Both the position numbers and the translations under genes were made by a program. This document shows, in pieces, positions 10,643 through 22,900 of a DNA stretch of 64,000 bases (its first letter is position 1; every line of letters starts with the position of its first letter). Origin of the DNA: Pithys albifrons albifrons (Eukaryota; Chordata; Aves; Passeriformes; Thamnophilidae); contig NC_092463.1 in assembly GCF_047495875.1 (NCBI RefSeq), positions 5,269,557 through 5,333,556 of the forward strand, written 5' to 3'. The notes beneath the pieces were generated by a model. It was not told where the DNA came from. It worked only from the letters and a program-made list of their open reading frames with translations, and ran no database searches.

Positions 10643-10876
10643 AGGGGATGGAGTCTCAGGGCTGTGCTTTGCAGTTTTGCTGTTCTGTTTAATTTTGGAG
10701 CTGTGCCAAAGAGGCTAAAGGGACCCAGATCTGCTGATCAGGAGAAGCAGAGAAGACTCCTGGAAGAGCAGCTGAGTGTTCATGTCCTATCCCCATCTTA
10801 GCCTCATGCTGGCAACATTGCCATATATTTCAGAGGAGAAATATGTGTTGGCCTATAAAAAAATCCATATATTTTT
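10643..10876 (+). repeat. Uninterrupted copy of the unnamed repeat
   Basis: This copy holds in one piece the sequences found apart at 9528-9650 and 10321-10401. The anchors CCCAGATCT (10714-10722) and GCCTATAAAAAA (10851-10862) are 137 bases apart here but 776 apart in the other copy. I do not recognise the family. An old dispersed repeat or a local duplication are both possible. Confidence 0.5.
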
Positions 10877-11738
10877 CCTACCCTAAAGACATGATTATCC
10901 TCCTGCTTCTTTGGCCTCAGCACACATGGAGAAGGAAAAACAGGATGCCTTTATCTACCTACAACTACAGCATTGTTTACAAAATCATATGGATGAATGA
11001 GGTTGGTGAGGTTGTGTTTTCTTTCTTTTTCTTTTTTTTCTTTTAATTAAATGCATCCCATCCAATCAGGAAAGAAATCAAATCTCCAGTTAAAATAAAG
11101 GAAAATCAAATAAACATAGATATGTTTTGAAAAACAATATCGTCAGTGGGAGGGGGGCAGATCAGAGAAGAAAGACCAAGGAGTCTTTCTAGAGGAAAGA
11201 CCTTTTCACAGACAATTCTTGCAAGACATAAAAAAGGATTTCTGCTGCAATTTTCTCTTCTGGAGTTATCCCAGGCTGAAAGACCTTTAGTCTCATGTTC
11301 ATGAAAGACAAAGCACAGGGGCAAGATTTCTCAAATCCCTGTTATTATTGTGCTGGAGAAATAATCCTGCTTTGCTGAGTTGTTTTCAATCTTTCCTACT
11401 GCTGCTAATAAAAGTAACTTATTGCAAAGATTACAAAAAAGTTTCCCCAGACCAGATATCCACTACAAAGAAAATGGTTTGCAAAAAAGAAAAGAAAATA
11501 AAAGGGAGAGTGACCTGCTGCTTTGATTACAGCAAACCATGAAATGCTTATTGCAAAGATGGAGCATATTGCACTTCTTGGTGGTTCCCACGGCCTCTGC
11601 TGCCTTCAGGTAGGGACAGATCCTTCCTTCTCTGCAGAAAGACCATTTCTGTTTCCCAGTGCTTGCACTATGGTGTTTTCCCCCCAAATCTACAGGATGC
11701 CATTGGGGCTCTGCATCAATGGTAATGGATCATTTGTA
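10877..11738. other. Unannotated stretch with a T-rich tract
   Basis: A C/T tract dominated by T (about 11018-11048) is low-complexity sequence. The rest is AT-rich without a recognised element. Confidence 0.4.
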
Positions 11739-11903
11739 GCCCAGAGCAGTTGTAGATGCCCTAACTCTGGAAATGTTCCAGGCCAGACTGGATGGGGCCC
11801 TGACCAATTTGGTTTAGTAGGAGGTGTCTCTGCCCACAGCAGGGAGTTGGAATCAGATGATCTTTAAGGTCCCTTCCAACTCAAACCGTTCTATGATTCT
11901 GTG
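11739..11903 (+). mobile_element. CR1 LINE fragment, 3' end
   Basis: GCCCAGAGCAG, AACTCTGGAAATGTTCCAGGCCAG, ACTGGATGGGGCCCTGA, GATCTTTAAGGTCCCTTCCAA and octamers CTATGATTCTGTGA identify a 5'-truncated CR1 in plus sense. Confidence 0.92.
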
Positions 11904-12644
11904 ACCAATGCATGTTCCAGTCTGCCCATGCAACTGGTGTCACTGGACCTTGTCTGCTGGTTTGTAACTGCTGTGGTCTTGCTCTAGCTCCTGCTGTCTT
12001 GAATTTTGCTGAAGCTTGATCCACAAAATGAAATTGGTGGAATGGCTTCATCCTCTGGAGAAGTTCCTATGCCTCAGTGGTGTCAAGGTCGTGTCAGGGA
12101 TGTGGATATAAACCCTGAGAATTCTGTGTGAGGTCTCATTCCTGTAAGGGTGCATTTGCAGGTGTGACATACTTGTTCTCTGCTTGCCTTTCTCTTCATG
12201 TTAAGACAGCATTGTCTCCTTCCAGCTCCTCCAAAACCTTTGTTTCATGTTTTCATGGACCCAAACTAGCCTAGGCCTTCAGCATTCTACCTAGAACTCA
12301 GTTTTGAGGAATACCACACAAAAATGAACCCTATCCCCAGGAACAGGCACCCTCTCAGAGTGCAGCCTGTTCCTGGGGAGCAAAACAGAAGGGAAAACCC
12401 TGAAAGATTTGAGAGAAGTAGCTCCACTGCTGTGCACAGGGGATGCTGTGCAGATGTGAGCTGTGTGAGGTCACAGGTTAACAGGGAGAAGTGCTGCCTG
12501 GGTAGATGTCAGAGTGGCTGAAGACTTACCCAGGGAGCTGGATTCAGGGGGGCAAGGAGGAGACAGGAGGCTATATCTGGCTTTTCTGGTGTTTTGAGTG
12601 GGGGCCCTGGTGCTCACTCGAGAAGACTAAGACCTTTATTTATA
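11904..12644. other. Unannotated stretch
   Basis: No repeat, exon or RNA gene recognised. It has a purine-rich GGAG part at 12540-12570. Confidence 0.35.
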
Positions 12645-12679
12645 CTAATAAATGTTGAAAAAAAATCAGCATGTATTAG
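12645..12679. repeat. AT-rich inverted repeat with an A7 loop
   Basis: Arms 12645-12658 and 12666-12679 pair over 14 bases with two mismatches around a seven-A loop. Four more base pairs, two of them G-T, extend the stem outward. It is too short for a typical microRNA precursor. It may be a chance structure or a relic of an element with inverted ends. Confidence 0.5.
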
Positions 12680-13479
12680 TGTGTTTGTGTACACACACCT
12701 CTGTGTTTAATTAGCCAGGCGTGTGCTCCAGAGCTGAGTTTTCACACTTCTTTTACTTGATTTCTATCACTATCTTGAGCATAGAAATTTCCGCTCAGTT
12801 AACTGAAGTGACATATGCTTGCCAGCAGCCAACTCTTAATCCCATCCTTCCCTTTCACCATGTTTCTGATTATGCTGATGGCAATTCCTCTGCATTTGAC
12901 TCAGCCTTGCACTCACAGTGGATGCAGTCAGAGCCAAATCTTCTCTTAGAAGCACAAAGATATTTGACGGATGTCCCACGAGATCTCCAGTTTTTGCAGT
13001 AATAAACAAGTGCCTCGTTGGCTTCTGAGGCTGATGGGAGCAGTTATCAGAAACTGTAGGCAGTAACCAGCTCCTAAATCGCATGCCTGGTAATCCAGAG
13101 CCGTTTTTAGTGATAAGCACATTTTGGTAGGGTCTAAAATTCTTGAATGTAGCCCTCATTTTGCTACACACTTCAGATATCTGACAAAACATGACTGTCC
13201 TGCCTGTATATCTCATGGGTGTATATGGGACAGGGGCAATTCTCCCCCAGCACTCACACCCATTCTGAGCTACAAGTTGTGCAGAAGACCCAAAGCTCAA
13301 GCAATGATATGATTAATAGAGCAAATCCAGATTCAGAACCCACCCTGTATTGCTGCAGAGTTCACAAAGATGTGAATTTCAAATCCCTGGGATGGGGCTG
13401 AATGCAAATGCTGTCAATACCCCTGTGTCAGGACATCCAGGCAGGTGCTGTGAGCATCCTTTGTGAGTCCCGGCAGAAA
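12680..13479. other. Unannotated stretch
   Basis: A short GTGTGTTTGTGTACACACAC run (about 12679-12698) follows the hairpin. A 154-codon minus-strand frame (12836-13300) has no family resemblance and I read it as chance. Confidence 0.35.
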
Positions 13480-13800
13480 GTGATTTATGTTACACACAAA
13501 ACACTTTGCTGATCTTCCCAACCGAAGTCCCCAGAGCTCTAATCATTGTGCTGTTGGTGCAGGTGAAAAGACAAGCAATTTTTACCGTGTGAGGTGCTTT
13601 GATTTCCTGTTAATCACTTCCTACTATAAATCAGCTATAGGCAGCTGCATCCACTTGCTCCTCAGGATAGAAAAATATACCCTGCTGCCAGACAGCAACA
13701 CAGGCGCCAAAAACATCACGGGATCAAAGGGCACTGCGATTTATCCCAAGCAGAATCTAAACAAGCCTGTCAGCTTGCCTGGACCATTTGTTTATTTTAG
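13480..13800. other. Possible conserved non-coding element
   Basis: No repeat signature. The segment has several homeodomain-type words (CTAATCAT, GTTAATCAC) and retained CpGs around GGCGCC (13704-13709). Its texture resembles conserved non-coding DNA, but that is only an impression. Alignment to chicken would decide. Confidence 0.25.
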
Positions 13801-15194
13801 CTGTGGACACCCATGTGTGTCCAGTGTCGGGGGATGGATTTATCATCAGCATCATTTGTTTCTTGTCTGAGACTGCTCTAAATGTCCTTTTCATTCAGCA
13901 TCCTGATGTTTGGTACCAAACCCTCATAGGGAGTATTTTCCAAGGGCTCTGCACTGCAAGAGGAAATGCACCTCTCCTCTGTGCTGAGGATTGTCTGTTC
14001 AGCTTCTTAGAGGGGGAAGTGTTAATGGTTCAGCTGCTCTTCCTTCTTTTCCTGACAAAACTCAACCAAGAGCATTGCCAAAAAAAGTTGTCCAGAAACA
14101 CCAAGACCTAGGGTTAGTCTTAGTGTGGAAAAAATTATTTGCCTCTTTTCTTCCCATCCAAGCTTCTCTGGAGTGAACTGGTTTGCAGTGCGTCCTCATT
14201 TCCTGGTCAAGAGAGCTCAGTGCCTGCTCTGAATCCCTCCCTGAATTTCCCAGAACTGTGGAGGTTTTCTCTGGAAGTGCAGGGCAACTGAAGTCCTTGT
14301 CTGGAGAAGGTCAAACATTCTTCTGGGTTCCCAGGAACAGACCTGCCAAGTCAAGTGATGTTTTGGGTTTCTAGCCCCTCACCCCTATGTAAACTGTACA
14401 AAGGGCACAGGAGGCTTGGCCTTTTATCCTGGAGATTCAAGTGACAGCTGTTTTTATTGATGCTATCTCTTTGGCACTCAGAGCAAGGATGTTTCAAAGG
14501 AGAGTGGAATGGGGTTGGGCTGTGAGGAAAAAAATAGGTTTAACATCACAGTGTCTCCTTGTCTCCTGCAGCCACCACTGCTTTCTTAGACAGTGTTGCT
14601 CTTTCTTCACCATGACTGTGAGAAGAAAACAGCCTGGAGCTTCTGGGCATGGGTAATACAGCAACCACCAAATTAGGCAACCCTAATTACACCAACCCTT
14701 CGTTCTTGAGCAGTGGTGGTATATGCAGAGGAGAGGTAAATGAGTGTTTGTCAAAACCTGGGGCTGGTTGGCATTCAGTGCTGCTGTGTGGGTCCAGGTA
14801 ATCACAGAGCCCAGCTCTGTGATTGCAGGCAGCGTTTCAAAGCCCTCTGGTATCTCGGGGTTTCTGAAATACCACCGAAGGTGCCAAAGTTAATTGACCT
14901 CTGTATGAATGGGAAGCCTGTTTAAAAATCTCTGTAGCAGTCTTGCAGAAAAACACCCCTCCACTTTGATGCTGAAAGGCTGAAAGGACACTCTCTCTCA
15001 CATCCCCAACAGACCGTGCCTGTGTGCACGGAGGAGCTGTGGCTGTGCAGCCTGAGGTGGCTGTTTGGCCGTGGGCACATCAGCCCATCAGCTCCTGGCA
15101 GCTGGGATAAGTGTGACTACATGGTGACACGGGTCTTTCTGTGCTTCTGTTGTGTATATGTCATCTGCATCCACCATGGACACCTGTTGTGTCT
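13801..15194. other. Unannotated stretch
   Basis: No recognised repeat or exon. Frames are short and overlapping. Confidence 0.35.
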
Positions 15195-15297
15195 GGTTGG
15201 ATGAAGGAACAGACATCCATCGTGGATGGATAAGAACAGGACATGCATCACACATGGAGGGATGGTCATTTACTGTGGAGGGATGGACACCCATAGG
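15195..15297 (+). repeat. Degenerate minisatellite, about four 24-28-base units
   Basis: Successive units around the motif GTGGATGGA...GACATCCATC recur. The first two (15195-15222 and 15223-15250) are the most alike. The later two carry GGAGGGATGG followed by TCATT or ACACC. Units vary in length, so this is an old, decayed tandem repeat or a locally biased sequence. Confidence 0.4.
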
Positions 15298-18200
15298 AGC
15301 TGATTCCACAAGCATCATTGACCAGAAATTGTGTCCTTCCTACCTTGCTATACAGGCCCAATGGAGTTTGGGGCTCTGAGACATGGACTGCCTTTAAAAT
15401 TTTATGTTTATGCCACCAGCAGGGATGTACCTGGATGTCAGGAGAACTACTGCACAAATGGATGATATGTACCCCAATGATTTCTCACACAGGGCTCCTT
15501 CACATCTTTTTTATTCCCTTCTTGCAGGAAGCATCTGAGACTGGGAGAGAAAGACAGCTGATGAATGGCAGTGACAAATGGGGATAGAGGGAAGAAATGA
15601 ATGGCATAGGAATGTCTTGTGGACATGATTTTAAAGCTGTAATCCCTAAGCCTTAACAATACCTGTAACCCTGATGTCTTGTGACATTCAAAGCATCTTT
15701 TTAGTTTGAGAAATCAATATGGGACTAGACAAGAGATAGTTAGGACAAAAACAGTGCCCTGGGTTCCTTGGCAAGTCAAGCCTGTTGACACAATGAGCAT
15801 TGGAACACCTCATTCCACATCCAGAGAGAAGTAGAGGTCACTTGTGCTAAATGGGTCATCACCTCCTGGAGATGCTGTGGTCATGCTCCAGGACCTGGGG
15901 ATTGTGACAGGGGTTTCCCTGCAGCACAGAAGGGCTGGACCAGGCTGTGGAGTAGAGACCACAGTTCCTTTTTCAGTGCCCTGCAGAGTCTGTTTGGGCC
16001 ATTTGTCTCTGGAGAAATGAGGCACAAATGTGGCTTAAAGACTGGAGATGTTTTGCACCTTGAAGCTCAGTGAGCTGCTTTCTTCACAGAAAGGAGATGG
16101 TGAGGTGACCTTATTATCCATGCAGCATCTCCCTGGAGAGAAATCCATGAGTACCTCACAGGAAGGACAGAGCAAGGACCTGCGGCTGACAACAGACACA
16201 AGCCAGAATAAAGCTGCACATTTATCACAGTTAGTGTGATTAGCCACTGGAACAACTAATGAAGGAAATGGTCAATTCTTTTTTTCTTCAAGCCTGTTTT
16301 CCTTGCAAAGACAAGGCACTGGTCTTACAGTCAGAGCAGGAGGAAATGAGAGTCAAAGGCTGCCAGGTGATCCGATGGCATCCTGGCCTTAAGCTTTTGG
16401 AACGAGTGATGTGAACAGGATTTCATCACCTTCATATGCTTGGATGAACAGTACTTTAAACCTGATGTGCTCAAAATCTTAAATAACGGTGCAGTAATTG
16501 TATCACATTGGCATTTCTCCATGAAACACTCACTTCATTAAGCCTTCTCTTTGAAAACTCAGCAAATACACTCATTTCTAATAGGCAGGCAATGTATAGC
16601 ATTTCCAAATGCTCTCACAGCTGGGCCATCAAAAAAAGCTCTCTGCAGTGCTTAAAGAATATTTTATCAATACCTTCTATCTGAGCTTCTGGTGTGGGTG
16701 TGAAATAACCATTATGGCCAATGGTAAATAATTTCCAGTTCCTAGAGCACAGACTTGGAAAAGCTGTGATTGCAGCCACTGCAGGCTGCAAAGGTGGATA
16801 ATGCAGAAGGGAAAAGGCTCTCTGAGCACGAGCAACATTTAGAGAAACAGAGGTGTAGAAATTCAATCTCACGCTCTTGAGGCAGAACAATAACATTAAA
16901 AATTCCTCCTATGTGGTGGGCTCAGTCAGTCATTTCACACAAGTAAAAGCCTGTGTGCTGATGCAGTGTGCCAGTGTTTTTCAGGGAGATGGTATAGAAG
17001 AGTGGTTATATCAAACAGGACTTTGCTGATCCCCACTTGGAGTCCCAGGAGCTCTAGTTTTCCACTGAGCACAACAGAGAAAAAAAGAGCAATGTTGGGA
17101 TCCTCCTGGGAGCTGGGATCACTGGTTCCTGTGCTCCATCAGACATGAATGCTCACTAGGGCTCAGAGAAGATCCCCTCTCCCTTCAAGGACCCCTTCTG
17201 CTCTGCAGGTTGCATGGTGAGCTCTTTGGAGGTGGTGATGAAGAGGCAATGACTGTGTTGAAGTCACTGGTCTGCAGAAGGGAGTCTTCCCTGGAGCACC
17301 ACCTCACCTGGGGCTGGTTCGTGGTCTCTGATTGTCATCCACAAATGGTATCTAAGAAGAGGAACAACCTTCAGGAAGGCTGTCCTCAGGAATGACAGTT
17401 CTTAATTTCTGCCTGAGGCTGTATTTTACCTGCCATCCTGCAATCCCCACTACCACCTCTGCCTAACCTTCAAGGCAGTAGGATCTGCTGTGTTTGACAG
17501 CCAGACCCCTTGTGCTGAGGCACTGGGGTCACAGTCACTGGGCCCTCCCACGGGAATTAGGGTACTTGCACATCTGGGCACTGCAGTTTCTTTCATCTGC
17601 AATGCTGATCCATGAGGTTCCCTGCACACTTTAAGTTGCTGCTCAGGTGTTTGTATGGCAGAGTGGTGGAAACTTTGCAGAGGAGAGTGTGTAAACTGAG
17701 ATATGTGTGCTTATGACATGGCACAATGCCAGGAGAGAGCACTCGAGGGGCCCTGAGAGGTCGTTTGGGCTGGAAAGGACAGCAATTATCATCCTGTAGA
17801 AACCTGCCACATTTTTGTCAAGGTGAGGACCTCTGAAGGAGCTCCACCCACATCACTTGCTGTTTTCCTAAGCAACATGTTTCAGATCCCTCGGAAGGGG
17901 TTCATGGATTCCCCCCACCAAGTCTCAAAACTTTTTTATCCAAAACCTAATTCTTCCTTTTGCCCACGTCTCCAGCATCTGATAAGGAACATGCTCCTGA
18001 GGCACCACTTAAACCCATGTAACTGAGGCTCCCCTCTCCTTCATTTTGTCCTAGAGAACATGATTTTAAGATTGGGAAAAAATCCACTTAAAACAAAACT
18101 GGAAAGAGGGTAACAAAAAGGAAGAAAAAACTTTTACTGTCATTTCAGTGGAGTTTATGTACACTGCAATTTAATTTTTTTCAGATGGACTCCCAGGTCT

Positions 18201-19802
18201 TCACTCCTTGTTTGTGTACATGTAGAGCATGAAAACAAACCAAGCCCAATTCCTACATGGGGAGACTGGTATGAGCAGAAACCTCTCCCCCATTTCTGGG
18301 AAAAGGAATGAGGTCCCGTGGGGTAGGCGTGGGGCTGTAATTAGTTCTACAGCTCCTGGCAGGATATACTTGATGGTTCATCAAGCAATGGGAGGCTGAC
18401 CCCTCTCCCTACAATAAAATGTTAAATATTTTTCAATGTGCAATTATTTGGCCTTGCAGTGATCCTGACTCTGATAAGCCTTCTGCATGGTGGTTCAGCT
18501 GTTTTGGGCAAGAAGGTCTGTTCTGCCTCCTCTTGTAGAAGGCCACAGGGTAGAAAAATAACTGGACCATCACTGGGGAGAGGAAAAGTTGATGCATCTA
18601 GATTTTTTTTTTGCTGTATCTGGTCCTTTGAATCAACTTTCATTGCTCCACAACCCCCAAATTTACTGATGACTCCATTGCTGAACACTAATTTTCTTTT
18701 GTAATAGCAACTAAGGGCTTCATAACAGGCTGATGGATGTTTGGAAGGCCATGGACAGCACTGTTGGAAAGAGCCTGAGAAAGCAAATCTCACCAGTCAT
18801 GTCTCTGGTGCTGAGATAACACAGAATAACATATTTTTGAAATGCTTGTGATATTCACAGTCTGAATGCACCTTTATCTACCGTGGGCTTGTTCATTAAT
18901 TGTGTCCCTGCAGTGATCACAGGGTGAGGTGCATTGTGTGCTATTTATACGCAATTCTTCTCATGCTGAAGAGGCCCCGTCACGGGCTGCACCAAATAAA
19001 AGGATATTTGTGTACCAGAAAGCAGCCCCATCACAGCTCAAGACAAGAGCCCTCAGATGATGACAGAGTAAGGAGTGTAATGAAATAATGGGAAAGTATT
19101 GAACAGCCAGAGGTCTTGGCACATGACTAGCCTTATTCATGCATTTTTGTAGGCATCTTGGTAAGGGGCAGTCTCAGAAGGGAGCTGGCACTGCTCACAG
19201 CACAATTCTGGGGAGCACAGGCAGTGACTGAGAAGTTGGGGATTGAAAAAGGAGAGGTCCAAGTCAAAAGGCCAAGAGAGGAAAAGCTTGAAAATGAAGG
19301 GCTGTTTCAAAGTGATGGGGAGGATGCAGTTGGAAAAATAGTTTGAGAGCTGGACTGGAGCAAATCTAGGGTTAAAGCTGGAGGATGAGGACTTTGGAAG
19401 TAATTGTGGCTGAAGATCAGATGAGAGAGAGAGACAGCAGCTGAACAGGCAAGAAGGGATGCAGGATGAAGCGCAAACCAAAGGAGATGAAGAACCCAGC
19501 ACCCACAGAATCTGGTCCATCTCTGAGACAGAAGCGGGTACAGAGGCACTGTTGGAGCTCTGGGATTCAGGAGTGGGAGAGAGCAAAACAGGGAAAAAAT
19601 TTAACTGGTTGCACAGGGCTTGATACACCTGACCTTCTCTGACCTTGAAGCCACAGTCCCTAGCACAGGGGGTGCTTAGAAAACTAGGTGCTGCAGATGT
19701 GTGTCAGGGCTCCCATAGCTCATCACAGCCCACAAAAACATGCTGAGCTGGAAGGTTCCATCTGCCCCTTTTGCTGCTGATAGTCTGGAGGACAAAGAGG
19801 AT
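15298..19802. other. Long unannotated stretch
   Basis: About 4.5 kb with no CR1 fragment I can support, although 17760-17795 weakly resembles a worn minus-strand CR1 3' end. There is a T-run at 18603-18612. A minus-strand frame of 163 codons (19137-19628), the longest in the window, is serine- and leucine-rich and matches no known family. Confidence 0.35.
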
Positions 19803-19913
19803 TTTCAGAATCACAGAATATTCTGAGTTGGAAGGGACCCACAAGGACAGGGATCAAACCCAAAGCCTGGGTGTTATCAGCACCATGCTCTAACCAACTG
19901 AGCTGATTTCAGA
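19803..19913 (-). mobile_element. tRNA-Ile-headed SINE with CR1 tail (TguSINE1-like)
   Basis: On the minus strand the element starts with a tRNA-Ile-like head: A-box region CAGCTCAGTTGGTTA (19891-19905), anticodon-loop words GGTGCTGATAAC, and B box GGGTTTGATCCC (19850-19861, reverse strand). It then runs into the CR1 3' tail, seen on the plus strand as AGAATCACAGAATATTCTGAGTTGGAAGGGACCC (19808-19841). The junction lies near 19847. The 5' end of the tRNA part is cut at the D-arm. TTTCAGA flanks both sides (19803-19809 and 19907-19913) and may be a target-site duplication, though the left copy overlaps the tail. TguSINE1 is described as a passerine SINE with this tRNA-Ile/CR1 architecture. I assign it by structure, not by database search. 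Confidence 0.82.
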
Positions 19914-22900
19914 TGCCAGTAGAGAGGTTATGTTGTGACTGGCTCTAGCTGCCCCTGTAAACTTGCCACACGGAAACCATCTCCAGCCCTGTTCCTGCTT
20001 TTACACCTGTACCAGCATGAGAAGTGACAGAAAAGTGTCCTGAGTCCCTCCACTGCAGAAGGGACTGCAGAGCAGCAAGTGCATGGCCCCATCAGCAGGA
20101 CCTATCACAAGGAGTCCCTTGGACGAAAACACTGGGGCTAAAACTGCACAGATCCTACATCTCTGTGTGTGTGTCCTTGTGTCAGTGTGCCAATATTTTA
20201 AGAACAGGCGGCCCTTCCCCTCTGTCCTCTCTCTGACTTGCTCTGGTCTTCCCACCCAGTCCAGAAGTGAGGAAGAGGAGCAGACACTGAGTCAGATCTG
20301 GGAAGGGAAGAAGAAACCTGGGAGTTGAGCCACTGGCCTCTTATCTGCAGGGAGGATTCATACAGTTCAGCTGATCTCTGCATCCGTCCTCTCCCTTCCC
20401 TTTCCCAAGTTCCGAATTCCACAGCTGGCAGGGGCTGGCGTGCAGACTCAGAGCCACGTGTTATCCATGTCCCTGTGTCCCTCTGGGCCATCTGTGGTCT
20501 GTGCATCGTGCCAGCAGCTGGACCACACCATGGAGGGGGTGGGCCAGGGCAGCAGAGGGCATGTGTAAGGCAGAGCTGTGCTGAGCCTTCTCCCAGCTCA
20601 CAGCCTCCTTCCCCCCATGCTGCAGTGATGCTCCTGAATTCTGATGAGGCAACGACTGGCCTCTCTCCAAGCTGTCACATTTTGGGGGAAGGGTTTGCTG
20701 AGGAGGGATCAACAGTGGGGAGAAGAGTATTGTTTCTTTCTGGTCTGGACCACCAATGGGCATTTTTATTTTTCTGAGAAGTCCAGGCCTGACCTGCCCC
20801 TGTCTCTCCTGTCATGAGATGAGCTCTTTTTCCCCCATGTCTGTTGTCCTTTGCTCCCGCTGTCTGTCTAGGGGTGAGGGTGAGATTTGTCTCACCAAAA
20901 TCAAAGAAAAATAAATTCTAGGGCAGGGGGGAGAAAGCCCTAATAAAACCAAAGCACAAAACTTCCTTTCTCTTTCTGAATCCTTCACAAATTCTCATCT
21001 TCCCAGCCAATACAAAGAAAACATCCTCTAAACTTTCTCTTGGCAAGCAGGGAAATACATCCCAATTAAACAAACAAGCAGTTAATGGCTGTGGGTCCAT
21101 GGGGATATTTCTCCAGGGCCACCTTCTGAGATGCTTGGACAGTCTCACATTGGCCCCTGCTCTGAGAATGTCTGTCACACACATGAACTTGGCTGCGGTT
21201 GATGCTCCTGGCTTGCTCGATCCATCACACTGACAGGCCTCCGTTGCTGCTGCTGTGAGCACTGTGCCCCTGCATGTGGTCCTGGGCCACCAGCCACGTG
21301 CTGACCTGGTGGGACTTGAAATAGGGAGCCAAGCATGTGAGGTCATGAAGGGGTGCGGGGCAAGCTGTGCTGATATAAGCATGAGGCAATACCCAGAAAT
21401 GCACCCTCTTTGCTCTTCCCATTGCTTGCATGAGTCCTTTCAGCATTGCTCTGTCCTTTCCCCTTGTTCTCATCATCCTGGAGTCAGGCTTCCAGTGCAG
21501 AAATACACCCAGGCTTTTGTTTGGTGTTTTAAAGCTTGATCCTGCTGGCAATGAGATTTATTGAACAAACAGTGGTATGGTAACAATAAAAAACCATGAG
21601 CTTCTCTCAAAAATCTATCATAGCCCTACCAGAAAACCCAGTCCTTGAACCCCCTTCAACTTCCAGAAACCCCTTTGTCACAGGAGGGGCAACTCCTATT
21701 CCTCAGTTATCCAGGGAATACATCAAAATGTGACTCCTAAAACTGCAGGTTCAGTAACAATTATAACCTAACTCTGTCCCCTGGGGTATGTGCAAAGCCA
21801 AGAGCTCCAGCAGTCACCCAGACCCAGAGCAGGGTGCCTGGTTATCACCTTCTCAAGGCTGCTGTGCCTTTCTCTGACTCCTACTGCAGTTTTGAGTCTG
21901 TCTCATCCACCTTCACATCTTTCCAAAGTTCTGATGCAGACAGCCGTGATCAACAGGTAGAACCATGATCTTAACACCCTTTCCTGACATCTCTTCAAGC
22001 AACAGGAACATCTTTCCTGCTCCTTTTTATCAGTCACATCCCATCTCTTGAGCTGCATGTCCTGGTAACAGTGTCTTCTGACCAGTCTCCCTTGCTCAGC
22101 AATGCTGGGAATTTCCTTCAGTCTTTTATGGACCTGATGCTGTTACTCAGCTCTTCAGCTCATGAGGAGATCTTGCAGCGATGCTCCAAGTGGTTAGGAG
22201 GGAGATGGCTGGTTTCATCACTTTTTCCATTATAAAATACCTTTCCCCCTTTGCCCTGCCCTTCCTTTCTTCCCCAAGGGTCACTGCAAATTGACTCATA
22301 GTTGCAATGGGCTATTCTGAGGCTTGATATCATCCCTGCTTGAGAGAAACCGGGCGGGTTATTTTTAACATTTAGGCACATCTAAAAAATGTGAATGTGG
22401 TCTGTTGTGTTGTGAGCCATAAGGACTCCAGAGACCCTGGGCTGGAAAGAGAAACAGCTTTTAAATATTAAGTGGGAGGCACTTGACTGACCTCTTGTAG
22501 ATAGATGTGTGCTCACTGCATCTTGTCTTCAGCTGGGATCAGGGCCAAGCTGGGGCCTCAGCCTCCTCCAGCATTGCTGGCTTTGGTCCTTGCTGACCCT
22601 GGAGGAAGGAGAGATGGCGATGTGCTCTGCCTCCAGGACACCCTCAGCACCTTCCCTGGCATGCCTAGGTCCCAGTTCAAAACATCAGTGGCGGTGCAGG
22701 AGGGGTTGCACGCCCTGGAATCTGGTGAGCTGCTGGCTGGGACATGGTTCTAGTGTGAAGTGGTGCTGGCAGATTTGCAGTGCTGCAGGGATCAGTGGCT
22801 AGAGCAGAAGATGCTGGGGACCAGGGTAACTGCTTGTGTGCGTGTTTCCAGAGGGGGCTGTAGGATTTGCCCAAGCAAGCAAGCAATTATTTGTTTGCTT

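Noticed and set aside
12836..13300. 154-codon minus-strand open frame
   Set aside because: No resemblance to any family, no exon structure.
17755..17800. Weak CR1-like wording (TTTGGGCTGGAAAGGAC)
   Set aside because: Only about 20 bases agree and there is no octamer or following CR1 block.
19137..19628. Longest open frame (163 codons, minus strand)
   Set aside because: Serine/leucine-rich chance-like composition, no family resemblance, overlapped by other frames, no supporting promoter or splice context.
20918..21382. 154-codon minus-strand open frame
   Set aside because: No recognisable domain. Length is within what is expected by chance in 64 kb read in six frames.
21544..21590. Minus-strand AATAAA as a transcript or LTR 3' end
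   Set aside because: The hexamer is common in AT-rich DNA and no exon or LTR could be recognised upstream on that strand.
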